DNA from: a bacterium
Lineage (GTDB): Bacteria > Ratteibacteria > UBA8468 > B48-G9 > DTJG01
Assembly (NCBI GenBank): GCA_021800535.1
Contig: JAJYYV010000020.1
Location: forward strand, 1 to 33,388
Direction: 5' to 3'
Length of the DNA stretch: 33,388 nt
Made by a program: the position numbers and the translations under genes. Positions 24,282 through 33,388 of this stretch are shown piece after piece (position 1 is the stretch's first letter; each line of letters begins with the position of its first letter). The notes beneath the pieces are model-generated. The model did no database searches. It worked only from the letters and a program-made list of their open reading frames with translations, and had not been told where the DNA came from.

Positions 24282-25773
24282 AAAATTTATTCTTCTGATT
24301 ATTATTATTTTACTGGTAAAAATTTTTCTTTCTGTAATTGTTCCTCTTACAGGAGATGAAGCATATTTTATCATTACTGGCAAATATCATCTTGCCTGGG
24401 GGTATTATGAACATCCGCCTATAATTTGGTGGTTGGCATACCTGCTGTCTGGTTTTGGCAGGTATAATCCGCCGATATTTGTCTATAGATTGTTTTCTGT
24501 TTTTAGTACTGTTCTTATTGGAATTATAATGTTTTTATTTTTAAAAGAATACGACAGAGAAAAAGCTTTTCTTATTTCTTCCATCTTTCTTCTTTCTCCG
24601 TTAAATATTCTTGCGGTTGTTTTTGTTAATGATATTCCTCTTGTGCTTTTCACATTTTTATCCGGTCTTTTTTTCTTTTATGGAATAAAAAGAGAAAAAA
24701 CAAAATATTTTATCTGGTCAGGTATCTTTTTTGGACTTGCTTTTTTATGCAAATATTTTGCTGTTTTATACTTTTTATCTCTGCTTTTATTTTGTATTTA
24801 TAATAAAAAAAACTGGAAAAATTTTTGGATTTTTGTTCTTTCATCTTTTCCGCTGGTTTTCATTAATGCTTACTGGAATTATACTCACCAGTGGGTTAAC
24901 CTTATGTTTAATCTGATATATAGAAATAAGCATTTCTTTTTTAAACCTAAACATATTTTAATGTTTTTTATATACCAGATTTATCTTATAACACCGTGGG
25001 TTTTATACTATATTATAAGAAAGGGTAAAAAATTCTTTGCTTTTTCAGAAAAAAAGTTTTTATTCTTTATTTTTCTGTATATTATTCCTATTCTTTTTTT
25101 AACTTATATCTCTTTCAAAACAGGTGTGGGTATCCATTGGACTATTTCTTTTCTTCCATTTTTATTCCTTTGCATAATAACACTTGAAATATATCAACTG
25201 AAAAATAGTTTTAAATATAATATTTTCTTCGCAGGTTTGCAGATTTTATTTATTTCTATAATATGTTTACTTCCAATTACTTCATTGAAAAAAATATTAA
25301 AAAACTTTCATAAAAATAGTGGATATAGTGATATTGTAATGTTTAAAACGCCTGAAAAAATCTGTAAAAGAATTAATAAATTTCCTTCTACATATATACT
25401 TGCGGCTCAGGGTTATACAGGAGCCTCTATTATGTCTTTTTATGATAAGAAATATTTTGTGATTTTTGGGAGTCTTTCACATAGTGGCAGAGAAGATGAT
25501 TTAATTTCTAATTTTACAGAGTTTAATGGAAAAGATTTTTTGATATTTTGCCCTGAAAAACCAGATAAAAAATTTTATAAACAATTTTTTAAGAAGGTGA
25601 AAATTGTAACAGAAAAAATTGAAGGGGCAAACATTTATTTTGTTTTAGGTAAACAGTTTATATTTAAAAATTACAGAAATATTATACTAAAAAAAGTTCT
25701 AAAAGATTATTGGACTGTTCCCAAATTTTTACCCCATTCTGGAAATCCTTTTAAGAAAAAATATAATCTATGA
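24268..25773 (+). CDS. GT39/ArnT-like membrane glycosyltransferase
   Basis: 501 residues with about ten hydrophobic helices. The first periplasmic loop has the catalytic Asp-Glu of GT-C enzymes (D30-E31 in TGDEAYF), followed by AWGYYEHPPIIWWL (43-56), a strong match to the GT39/83 loop. VFVNDIPLVLF is the usual middle block. Such enzymes transfer a sugar from a polyprenyl-phosphate donor on the outer face of the inner membrane to lipid A, lipids or proteins. Next to the LpxB-like and MsbA-like genes, envelope glycolipid modification is the likely target; donor and acceptor are unknown. Confidence 0.85.
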   Translation: MTTNKKFILLIIIILLVKIFLSVIVPLTGDEAYFIITGKYHLAWGYYEHPPIIWWLAYLLSGFGRYNPPIFVYRLFSVFSTVLIGIIMFLFLKEYDREKAFLISSIFLLSPLNILAVVFVNDIPLVLFTFLSGLFFFYGIKREKTKYFIWSGIFFGLAFLCKYFAVLYFLSLLLFCIYNKKNWKNFWIFVLSSFPLVFINAYWNYTHQWVNLMFNLIYRNKHFFFKPKHILMFFIYQIYLITPWVLYYIIRKGKKFFAFSEKKFLFFIFLYIIPILFLTYISFKTGVGIHWTISFLPFLFLCIITLEIYQLKNSFKYNIFFAGLQILFISIICLLPITSLKKILKNFHKNSGYSDIVMFKTPEKICKRINKFPSTYILAAQGYTGASIMSFYDKKYFVIFGSLSHSGREDDLISNFTEFNGKDFLIFCPEKPDKKFYKQFFKKVKIVTEKIEGANIYFVLGKQFIFKNYRNIILKKVLKDYWTVPKFLPHSGNPFKKKYNL

Positions 25774-26888
25774 AAAAAATTGTTATTGTTTGTGGAGAAA
25801 TTTCTGGTTTTTCTTATGCCAAGATGATTATGAAGTATATTAAAAAGATTAATCCCTCAGTAGAAATCCTTGGTGCTGGAGGAAAAAGTCTTGAAAAATA
25901 TGGAATAAGAATAATAGAAGAATATCCTTCTTCCGGCTTTATTGGGTTTACAGATGTATTTTTACATATTATATCTTTTGCAAGATTTTTAAAAAGAGCA
26001 GAGAAAAAAATAAAATTAGAAAAACCGGATTTAATTGTTTTTATTGATAACCCTGGATTTAATCTTCAACTTGCCAAAAGACTGGGGGACTTAAAAAAAA
26101 TTTATTATATCCCTCCAAAAGTCTGGGCTCATGATTATAAAAGAATAAAAATAATAAAAAAATATTTTTCTTCAGTAATTACCATATTTCCATTTGAAAA
26201 TGCCATATATCAGAAAGAAAATATTCCATCTTTTTATTTTGGTCATCCTATCGTTGATTTAATTGAGTCCCAAAACATTAAAGAGGATTTTTGGATAAAA
26301 ACAGGATTGAATAAGACAAAAAGAATTATAGGACTTTTCCCAGGCAGTAGAAAATCAGAAATTTCAAATATTTTGCCTGTTCTTTTAAAAATTGCCATAG
26401 AAATAAGTCGTACATTGCCTGACCTACAGTTTATAATTTCTTCAGCCTCTGAAGAAATGAAGAATATAATTTCCAGTATTCAGAAGAAATTTAATACATA
26501 TTTCCCTGTTTGGGAAGAAAATTCACAGTCTATTGTTTATGTTTCATCTTTGTGCTTTTGTGCTTCTGGTACAATGAATCTTGAAGTTGCACTTATTGGT
26601 AAACCCATGTGTGTTTTTTATAAAATGAATTTTATAAATTATTTAATTTTAAAATTTATGATAAAATTGCCCTATATCAGTCCTGTGAATATTATCTATG
26701 GTAAAAAAATTGTTCCTGAATTTTTACAAAATATGCCTTATAAAGAAATTCAGAAAAGATGTATTTTATTGCTGGATAATAAAGAAGAAATAGAAAAACA
26801 AAAAAATAGTTTTCAAGAAATAAAAAAAATATGTGGGACCCCTATTATAAGTGAAAAAATATCTGAATTTATATTAAAAAATGTTTAA
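25770..26888 (+). CDS. lpxB: Lipid-A-disaccharide synthase-like protein (LpxB family, divergent)
   Basis: 372 residues, close to E. coli LpxB (382). It has IVFIDNPGFN, whose D93 aligns with the required D98 of E. coli LpxB, the IPPKVWA block, LFPGSRKSEI with R194, and CASGTMNLEVAL. LpxB joins UDP-diacyl-GlcN and lipid X to make lipid A disaccharide. Changes from the family: GEASGD at the N-terminus is GEISGF (F14 for Asp), APDFN is NPGFN, and SLPN is SPVN. Either a divergent LpxB or a paralogue with another substrate. It overlaps GT39 by an ATGA and msbA by eight bases. Confidence 0.82.
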   Translation: MKKIVIVCGEISGFSYAKMIMKYIKKINPSVEILGAGGKSLEKYGIRIIEEYPSSGFIGFTDVFLHIISFARFLKRAEKKIKLEKPDLIVFIDNPGFNLQLAKRLGDLKKIYYIPPKVWAHDYKRIKIIKKYFSSVITIFPFENAIYQKENIPSFYFGHPIVDLIESQNIKEDFWIKTGLNKTKRIIGLFPGSRKSEISNILPVLLKIAIEISRTLPDLQFIISSASEEMKNIISSIQKKFNTYFPVWEENSQSIVYVSSLCFCASGTMNLEVALIGKPMCVFYKMNFINYLILKFMIKLPYISPVNIIYGKKIVPEFLQNMPYKEIQKRCILLLDNKEEIEKQKNSFQEIKKICGTPIISEKISEFILKNV

Positions 26889-28686
26889 AGAATTTCTTAA
26901 AATACGAAAATATGTAAAATTTTCCTATCCATATCTTATAGGTGGTATTATTGCAAGTATTGTAACGAGTGTAACATCTGGTATATCATTTCTTTCCATA
27001 GTTCCTTTAATGGATAAAATTTTTGCTAAAACAGGGATTGTTCTTCCCAAAAATCTTGCAGATTTTCATTTTTTTGATGTTTTTGTGGCACATCTTAATA
27101 TTTTACCTTCATTGGTTCTTTTAAGATACATTTTATTTTTTATTATTTTTGTTATTTTTTTAAAAGGACTTACATTCTATCTTGAAACTTATTTTCTTAG
27201 TTATTTTAGTAATGAAATTACCAGAGATATAAGAAAAAAAATATATGAAAAGATTCAATATTTTTCAATGAAGTTTTTTACCAGGAAAAGAACCGGGGAA
27301 ATTACAACAAGAATTACCTATGATGTAGGTCTTGTTAGTAATATATTTTCAAGGGAAATTCCTCTTATTTTTATGAAGTCTATTGAATCTATTTTCTATT
27401 TACTTGTAATTTTTTTTATTGACTGGAAGCTCAGCCTTTCTGTGATAATTATTCTTCCTATAATTATTTTCCCGATATTAAATCTTGGTAAAAAATTGAG
27501 AAAACTAACAGGTCAGATTCAAAGCAATTATGCTAATCTTGGTAATGTTATTTCTGAAAGTATATATGCACAACCTGTTATAAAAGCATATAATCAGGAA
27601 GAAAGAATAATAAAAAAATTTTCTGAAGAAAATAATTCAATATTCAGACTGACTATATCAATTATAAAAAGAACCGGTGCCATAAGTCCTTTTACTGAAA
27701 TTGTTACTACAATTGTAGCCTGTTTTATCATATTTATGGGAGTAGAAAAAGTACTTTCAGGAAGTTTTTCCCCTGGTTTTCTTCTTTTATATCTTACATG
27801 TTTGGGCTCATTGATTAATCCTGTAAAAACGATTCTTTCTTCTGCAACCTCTGTGTATCAATCAAGTTCTGCTTTTCCGCGTATTTATAGTATTCTTGAA
27901 GAAGAGACAGAAGTTAAGGATTATGGACAGGAAGAATTTGTTGGAATAAAAAAAGAGATAGAATTTTCCCATGTGTGGTTTAAATATGCAAACATAGATG
28001 TAATTAAAGATTTTAATCTTAAGATAAAAGCAGGTGAAAAAATTGGTGTTGTAGGTCATATTGGTGCGGGTAAAAGTACAATTTCCGGACTTCTTCTTCG
28101 CTTTTATGCTCCGGAAAAGGGAGAAATTCTATTTGATGGTAAACCAATAAATACCTTTACTATGCATAGTTTAAGAGAACATATTGGTCTTGTAACACAG
28201 GAGCCATTCTTGTTTTCTGATACGATAAGAAATAATATTATTTTTGGTTTAAAAGATATAAGTGATGAAAAATTTGAGAATATTGTGAAAATAACAAGAG
28301 TTTCAGAATTTATTGAAAGTTTTCCCCAGGAATATGAAACAGTTATTGGAGAAAGAGGATTGACACTTTCAGGAGGACAAAAACAGCTGATATGTCTTGC
28401 CCGTGCAATGTTAAAAAACCCATCTATTTTAATTCTTGATGAAATTAGTGCGTCTTTGGATGCTGATTCTGAAAAATTTCTTCATCAGGCGCTGGATAAT
28501 GTTATAGCAAATAGGACAGTTATATTTATAGCCCATAGATTGTCCACAGTAAAAAATTTAGATAGAATTATTGTTTTAAAAAAAGGACAAATAGAAGAAG
28601 AAGGGACCCACCAGCAGCTTTTAATAAAAAACGGATTATATGCCTATCTATGGGGTCTTCAATATTCACAGGCGAAATCCAGTTAA
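26881..28686 (+). CDS. msbA: MsbA-type ABC lipid exporter
   Basis: 601 residues, a half-transporter: six membrane helices (~15-320) then an ATPase. Walker A is GHIGAGKST (about 391-399), the Q-loop is VTQEPFLF, the signature LSGGQKQ (about 496-502), Walker B ILILDEISASLD (about 515-526) and the H-loop AHRLS. It should work as a homodimer in the inner membrane and flip lipid A core or similar glycolipid. Position right behind the LpxB-like gene supports this. Other ABC exporters of the family move drugs or peptides and cannot be excluded. Confidence 0.9.
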   Translation: MFKEFLKIRKYVKFSYPYLIGGIIASIVTSVTSGISFLSIVPLMDKIFAKTGIVLPKNLADFHFFDVFVAHLNILPSLVLLRYILFFIIFVIFLKGLTFYLETYFLSYFSNEITRDIRKKIYEKIQYFSMKFFTRKRTGEITTRITYDVGLVSNIFSREIPLIFMKSIESIFYLLVIFFIDWKLSLSVIIILPIIIFPILNLGKKLRKLTGQIQSNYANLGNVISESIYAQPVIKAYNQEERIIKKFSEENNSIFRLTISIIKRTGAISPFTEIVTTIVACFIIFMGVEKVLSGSFSPGFLLLYLTCLGSLINPVKTILSSATSVYQSSSAFPRIYSILEEETEVKDYGQEEFVGIKKEIEFSHVWFKYANIDVIKDFNLKIKAGEKIGVVGHIGAGKSTISGLLLRFYAPEKGEILFDGKPINTFTMHSLREHIGLVTQEPFLFSDTIRNNIIFGLKDISDEKFENIVKITRVSEFIESFPQEYETVIGERGLTLSGGQKQLICLARAMLKNPSILILDEISASLDADSEKFLHQALDNVIANRTVIFIAHRLSTVKNLDRIIVLKKGQIEEEGTHQQLLIKNGLYAYLWGLQYSQAKSS

Positions 28687-28700
28687 CAAATAGTAAAATT

Positions 28701-29474
28701 ATGTGGAGAATAATTATTTCAGGAGAATGTAGTCCATATATTAATATGGGCATTGATTATGCTTTATGGAAGGCTGTGAAAGATAAAAAATCCTCTCCGG
28801 TTCTGAGATTTTATTTATGGAATCCACCTTCTGTTTCTCTGGGTTATGGGCAACAGGCAGACGCTCTTGTTCATATGGATTTCTGTAAAAAAAATAATAT
28901 TCCTGTTGTACAGAGACCAACCGGTGGAAGTGCAATATTTCATGATAAAGAGCTCACCTATTCTTTTTGCGGGCATACAGATTCTTATAAGGATTTTTAT
29001 TCTCCTTTTTCTTCATATATATCTATATGTAATGCACTTAAATCAGGGATAGAAAAATTAGGTATTGATATGAAAATAAGAGGATTTTCTGAAGGAAAAG
29101 AACCTTCCATGACAAAAATTCCATGTTTTTTCCTTTCTTCCAAATATGACCTTGTTATAGATAATAAAAAAGTTATAGGAAGCGCTCAAAAACGGGATAA
29201 GGAATCATTTCTTCAGCATGGTTCAATCCTTATGGAAGTAAGAAAAAATTTATGGTCCGGAATTTTCAAAGATAGCAGGGATAAGGATTTTGATAAGATA
29301 GCAGGAATCTATGATTTTGTTAAAAGAACAATTCCAATAGAAAACCTTATAGAAAATATTATAGGTGGATTTAAAGAAATATTTGACAGGGAATTTTTTA
29401 TTAATATACTTACGGATGAAGAAGAAAAAAATTCCCATATTTTTGCTTCAACCTTATTTAACAATTTATTATAA
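28701..29474 (+). CDS. Octanoyltransferase LipM-like/lipoate-protein ligase A family
   Basis: 257 residues from the ATG at 28701, which clears the msbA stop; the ATG at 28650 would overlap msbA by 37 bases and adds no conserved sequence. QRPTGGSAIFHDKELTYSF (71-89) and DNKKVIGSAQKR with K157 are the fold's substrate-binding parts. C142 in KIPCFFLSSKYDL and FLQHGSIL (170-177) match the LipM octanoyltransferase, where this Cys is the acyl carrier, better than lipoate ligase. It would put octanoyl groups on lipoyl domains. No ribosome site is clear. No lipA or lipoyl target gene is nearby. Confidence 0.8.
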   Translation: MWRIIISGECSPYINMGIDYALWKAVKDKKSSPVLRFYLWNPPSVSLGYGQQADALVHMDFCKKNNIPVVQRPTGGSAIFHDKELTYSFCGHTDSYKDFYSPFSSYISICNALKSGIEKLGIDMKIRGFSEGKEPSMTKIPCFFLSSKYDLVIDNKKVIGSAQKRDKESFLQHGSILMEVRKNLWSGIFKDSRDKDFDKIAGIYDFVKRTIPIENLIENIIGGFKEIFDREFFINILTDEEEKNSHIFASTLFNNLL

Positions 29475-29492
29475 AAAACATAGGAGAAAAAA

Positions 29493-31424
29493 ATGAAATT
29501 GGAAAGTAGATTCAGTATTCCTTGTATTTTATCAGATAACATGGTTTTGCAGAGAGGAAAAAAAATTAATATTTGGGGTTGGGCTGAACCCGAAGATCAA
29601 ATTTATGTGGAATTTTCAAGGCAGCAAAAAAACATAAAAACCGATAAAAAAGGCAAGTGGTCTGTTTTTTTTGAACCGGAACTCTTTTCTTGTTTGGGTA
29701 AGGATATGTTTATTTATTCAAAAAAAGAAAATAAAAAAATACAGATTAAAAATATTCTTATTGGTGATGTCTGGGTTTGTTCAGGACAGTCAAATATGGA
29801 GTGGCCTCTTGATTCTGCCCTCAATGCGGAAGAGGAGATAGAAAATGCAAATTATCCAAATATACGATTGTTTTCAGTCCCTTTAAAAGCCCATTTAACC
29901 CCTGACGGTGATGTTTTGGGCCATTGGACTTGTTGTTCTCCTGAAACAGTTGGGAAATTTTCTGCTGTAGGTTATTTTTTTGGTCGTGAAATTCATAGGA
30001 AGACAGGTATTCCAATTGGACTTATCAACTCATCCTGGGGCGGTACAATTGCCGAAGCATGGACTTCCCGGGAAGTCTTGATTTCAGATAAGAATTTTAA
30101 AAAAGTTGTAAAGGAATATGAAGAGGAACTGTTTAATCCGGACTCAAAGAAAATTTTTTTGGAGCAGCAAAGAAAATGGGGGGAAAAATATGATATCAAG
30201 GACTTAAAAAATCAGGGGGAAATTGATGGATGGCATAATATTGAGTTAGATAATTCCGAATGGAGAAATATGTCTCTTCCTGGAAACTGGCAATCTGTCG
30301 GGCACAATTATAGCGGAATATTCTGGTTCCGTAAAGAAATTCAGATACCTGGTGACTGGAAAGGGAAAGCCCTGACACTAAGTCTTGGACCTACGGACAA
30401 ATCTGACATTACATATTTTAATGGGGTAAAGATTGGGAGCATTAATATGGAACAGCGTCTGGATGCCTGGTGCACACCACGTATTTATACGGTTCCGGGA
30501 AAACTGGTCAATACTGGGAAAAATGTAATTTCTGTAAGAGTTTTCAGTAATATTTATCAGGGTGGGTTTATAGGTAGACCTCTTCAGATGAAGATTTTCC
30601 CTGTTGACAATGAAACCTCAGCCATTCCTCTTGCAGGGATATGGAAATACAGAATTGAAGCAAACTTTGGACTTATTCCTCCTCCTCCGGCAGGTCCTCG
30701 TGGAGAAGGTAATGCTAATTCACCATATATTCTTTTTGATAATATGATAAAACCGCTAATAAAATACAGAATCTGTGGCGCAATCTGGTACCAGGGTGAA
30801 TCAAACGTGGATAAAGCAAAACAATATCGTATCCTTTTTTCTCTTATGATTAAAAGCTGGCGTAAGGCGTGGAAGCAGGGAAATTTTCCTTTTTTATATG
30901 TTCAGCTTGCAAATTATATGATGCCTAAGGGCGAACCTTCGGATAGTGCCTGGGCAGAACTTCGTGAGGCACAGACGCTGACTCTGTCTGTCTCTAACAC
31001 CGGTATGGCAGTGGCAATTGATATTGGTGAGGCAGGGGACATTCATCCTCGTAACAAGCAGGATGTAGGTATACGGCTTTCACTGCCGGCTCTTGATATG
31101 ACATGCGATTTTAAAAATCTTGTTTATTCAGGGCCTATTTATAAATCAATGCTTATTGAAAAAAATAAAATCAGGATTAAATTTGATTATACAGCTGGAG
31201 GACTTATTTGTCATGGTAAGTATTTAAAAGGATTTAGTATATCAGGAAAAAATAAAAAATTTGTATGGGCTGAGGCTGTTGTAGAAAATAATGAAGTTGT
31301 AATATCAAGTCCTAAAATTTTAAAACCTGTAGCGGTACGATATGCGTGGGCAGATAATCCTGAATGCAATCTTTATAATTCCTCCGGCCTGCCGGCTTCA
31401 CCATTTCGTACTGATAACTGGTAA
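29493..31424 (+). CDS. Sialate O-acetylesterase (SASA family)
   Basis: 643 residues. SGQSNMEWP places the nucleophile Ser at 100, WYQGESN is the oxyanion/glycine block and GDIHPRNKQDVGIRL gives the catalytic His518. A jelly-roll domain (~215-370: NSEWRNMSLPGN, GIFWFRKEIQIP, TDKSDITYFNGVKIG) is inserted in the esterase, as in many family members. It likely removes acetyl groups from acetylated sugars or polysaccharide. No signal peptide at the N-terminus, odd for a polymer-acting enzyme. A GGAG site precedes the ATG. The latter part is richer in G+C than the neighbours (30 and 32 G+C in the 60-base lines from 30421 and 30961, versus 13 of 60 from 26821), suggesting later arrival. Confidence 0.9.
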   Translation: MKLESRFSIPCILSDNMVLQRGKKINIWGWAEPEDQIYVEFSRQQKNIKTDKKGKWSVFFEPELFSCLGKDMFIYSKKENKKIQIKNILIGDVWVCSGQSNMEWPLDSALNAEEEIENANYPNIRLFSVPLKAHLTPDGDVLGHWTCCSPETVGKFSAVGYFFGREIHRKTGIPIGLINSSWGGTIAEAWTSREVLISDKNFKKVVKEYEEELFNPDSKKIFLEQQRKWGEKYDIKDLKNQGEIDGWHNIELDNSEWRNMSLPGNWQSVGHNYSGIFWFRKEIQIPGDWKGKALTLSLGPTDKSDITYFNGVKIGSINMEQRLDAWCTPRIYTVPGKLVNTGKNVISVRVFSNIYQGGFIGRPLQMKIFPVDNETSAIPLAGIWKYRIEANFGLIPPPPAGPRGEGNANSPYILFDNMIKPLIKYRICGAIWYQGESNVDKAKQYRILFSLMIKSWRKAWKQGNFPFLYVQLANYMMPKGEPSDSAWAELREAQTLTLSVSNTGMAVAIDIGEAGDIHPRNKQDVGIRLSLPALDMTCDFKNLVYSGPIYKSMLIEKNKIRIKFDYTAGGLICHGKYLKGFSISGKNKKFVWAEAVVENNEVVISSPKILKPVAVRYAWADNPECNLYNSSGLPASPFRTDNW

Positions 31425-31471
31425 AAGATAAAAAAAAATTACTTCAATTTTTAACTCAAATTTCAAAAAAT

Positions 31472-31499
31472 TTGACAAGAATTTTAATATGTATAAAAT
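31472..31499 (+). promoter_or_regulatory. rRNA promoter P1
   Basis: TTGACA (31472-31477), 16 bases, TAAAAT (31494-31499), upstream of a second strong promoter. Tandem promoters are usual for rRNA genes. The consensus -35 makes chance less likely in this AT-rich gap, but the -10 could be spaced otherwise. Confidence 0.5.
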
Positions 31500-31550
31500 T
31501 AATTCTTTACTTACCTTTACTTAATAGATAGTAAAAAAACAAAAAAATTA

Positions 31551-31579
31551 TTGACAATACATTTTTGTTCAGGTATAAT
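31551..31579 (+). promoter_or_regulatory. rRNA promoter P2 (perfect consensus)
   Basis: TTGACA (31551-31556), exactly 17 bases, TATAAT (31574-31579): a full consensus promoter, about 45 bases before the 23S sequence. This is the strongest promoter in the window. Confidence 0.85.
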
Positions 31580-31593
31580 TAAATAGAAAGATT

Positions 31594-31605
31594 TGTTCTT
31601 TGACA
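31594..31605 (+). promoter_or_regulatory. boxA-like rRNA antitermination site
   Basis: TGTTCTTTGACA differs from the E. coli rRNA boxA (TGCTCTTTAACA) at two positions. It lies 14 bases after the -10 of P2 and about 20 bases before the 23S gene, where Nus factors would load on the leader RNA. Confidence 0.65.
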
Positions 31606-31624
31606 ATTATAAATTTAAATTTGT

Positions 31625-33388
<1,764 letters not shown>

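Noticed and set aside
28650-28700. Upstream ATG for the LipM-like gene
   Set aside because: It lies inside msbA and adds 17 residues with no family similarity.
31425-31471. Terminator after the esterase gene
   Set aside because: A/T runs are present but no GC-bearing hairpin followed by a T tract could be drawn.

Overview
The window suggests an AT-rich (roughly one-third G+C), diderm, probably anaerobic bacterium from a poorly cultured lineage. The diderm reading rests on an LpxB-like glycosyltransferase beside an MsbA-type exporter and a membrane glycosyltransferase. The anaerobic reading rests on a B12-dependent ribonucleotide reductase, a ferredoxin-rich operon and Pta/AckA acetate metabolism. 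The hexosamine enzymes are of less common types: a mutase with GEGNGG in its sugar loop and an 'alternative' GlmU with a short N-terminal half. I cannot name the phylum. The left edge cuts through a transposase and the right edge through a 23S rRNA gene. Both are repeat-type sequences, so this may be a whole metagenomic contig that ends at repeats (inference).

Layout. 1-560 holds the C-terminal part of a DDE transposase. 681-2945 is nrdJ. 3016-5027 is a tight operon of an Rrf2 Fe-S regulator, a zinc-ribbon/HD phosphohydrolase and a cysteine-rich ferredoxin. nrdJ and rrf2 share a near-identical 21-bp element over their -10 regions, which suggests one regulator for both. 5088-6218 is a GAF-HD-GYP protein. 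6309-10749 is rplU-hflX-nrnA-truB-glmM, with several overlapping genes. On the minus strand, 13110-10727 encodes a ligand-poor M24 peptidase homologue followed by a full-length NfeD membrane protease. 13211-18431 runs plus-strand: a secreted PIG-L deacetylase, an intact vapB with an internally deleted vapC, a stand-alone coaB, a four-PDZ HtrA protease and a secreted S1 pseudo-protease. A minimal minus-strand MGMT follows.

18775-31424 is one long plus-strand run: nagB-pta-alternative glmU-acp-ackA-DUF167-rsmE-GT39-lpxB-like-msbA-lipM-like-sialate O-acetylesterase. glmM, alt-glmU, nagB and pta together could supply UDP-GlcNAc, with NagB possibly running in the aminating direction. The GT39/LpxB/MsbA part points to lipid A or other envelope glycolipid work. 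The last gene is clearly richer in G+C than its neighbours.

From about 31625 the window holds the 5' 1.76 kb of a 23S rRNA gene. It is driven by two tandem strong promoters and a boxA-like leader, with no 16S gene upstream, so the rRNA genes appear to be unlinked here. No tRNA, CRISPR array or convincing GC-rich terminator was found, and no stretch over 300 bases lacks a gene.
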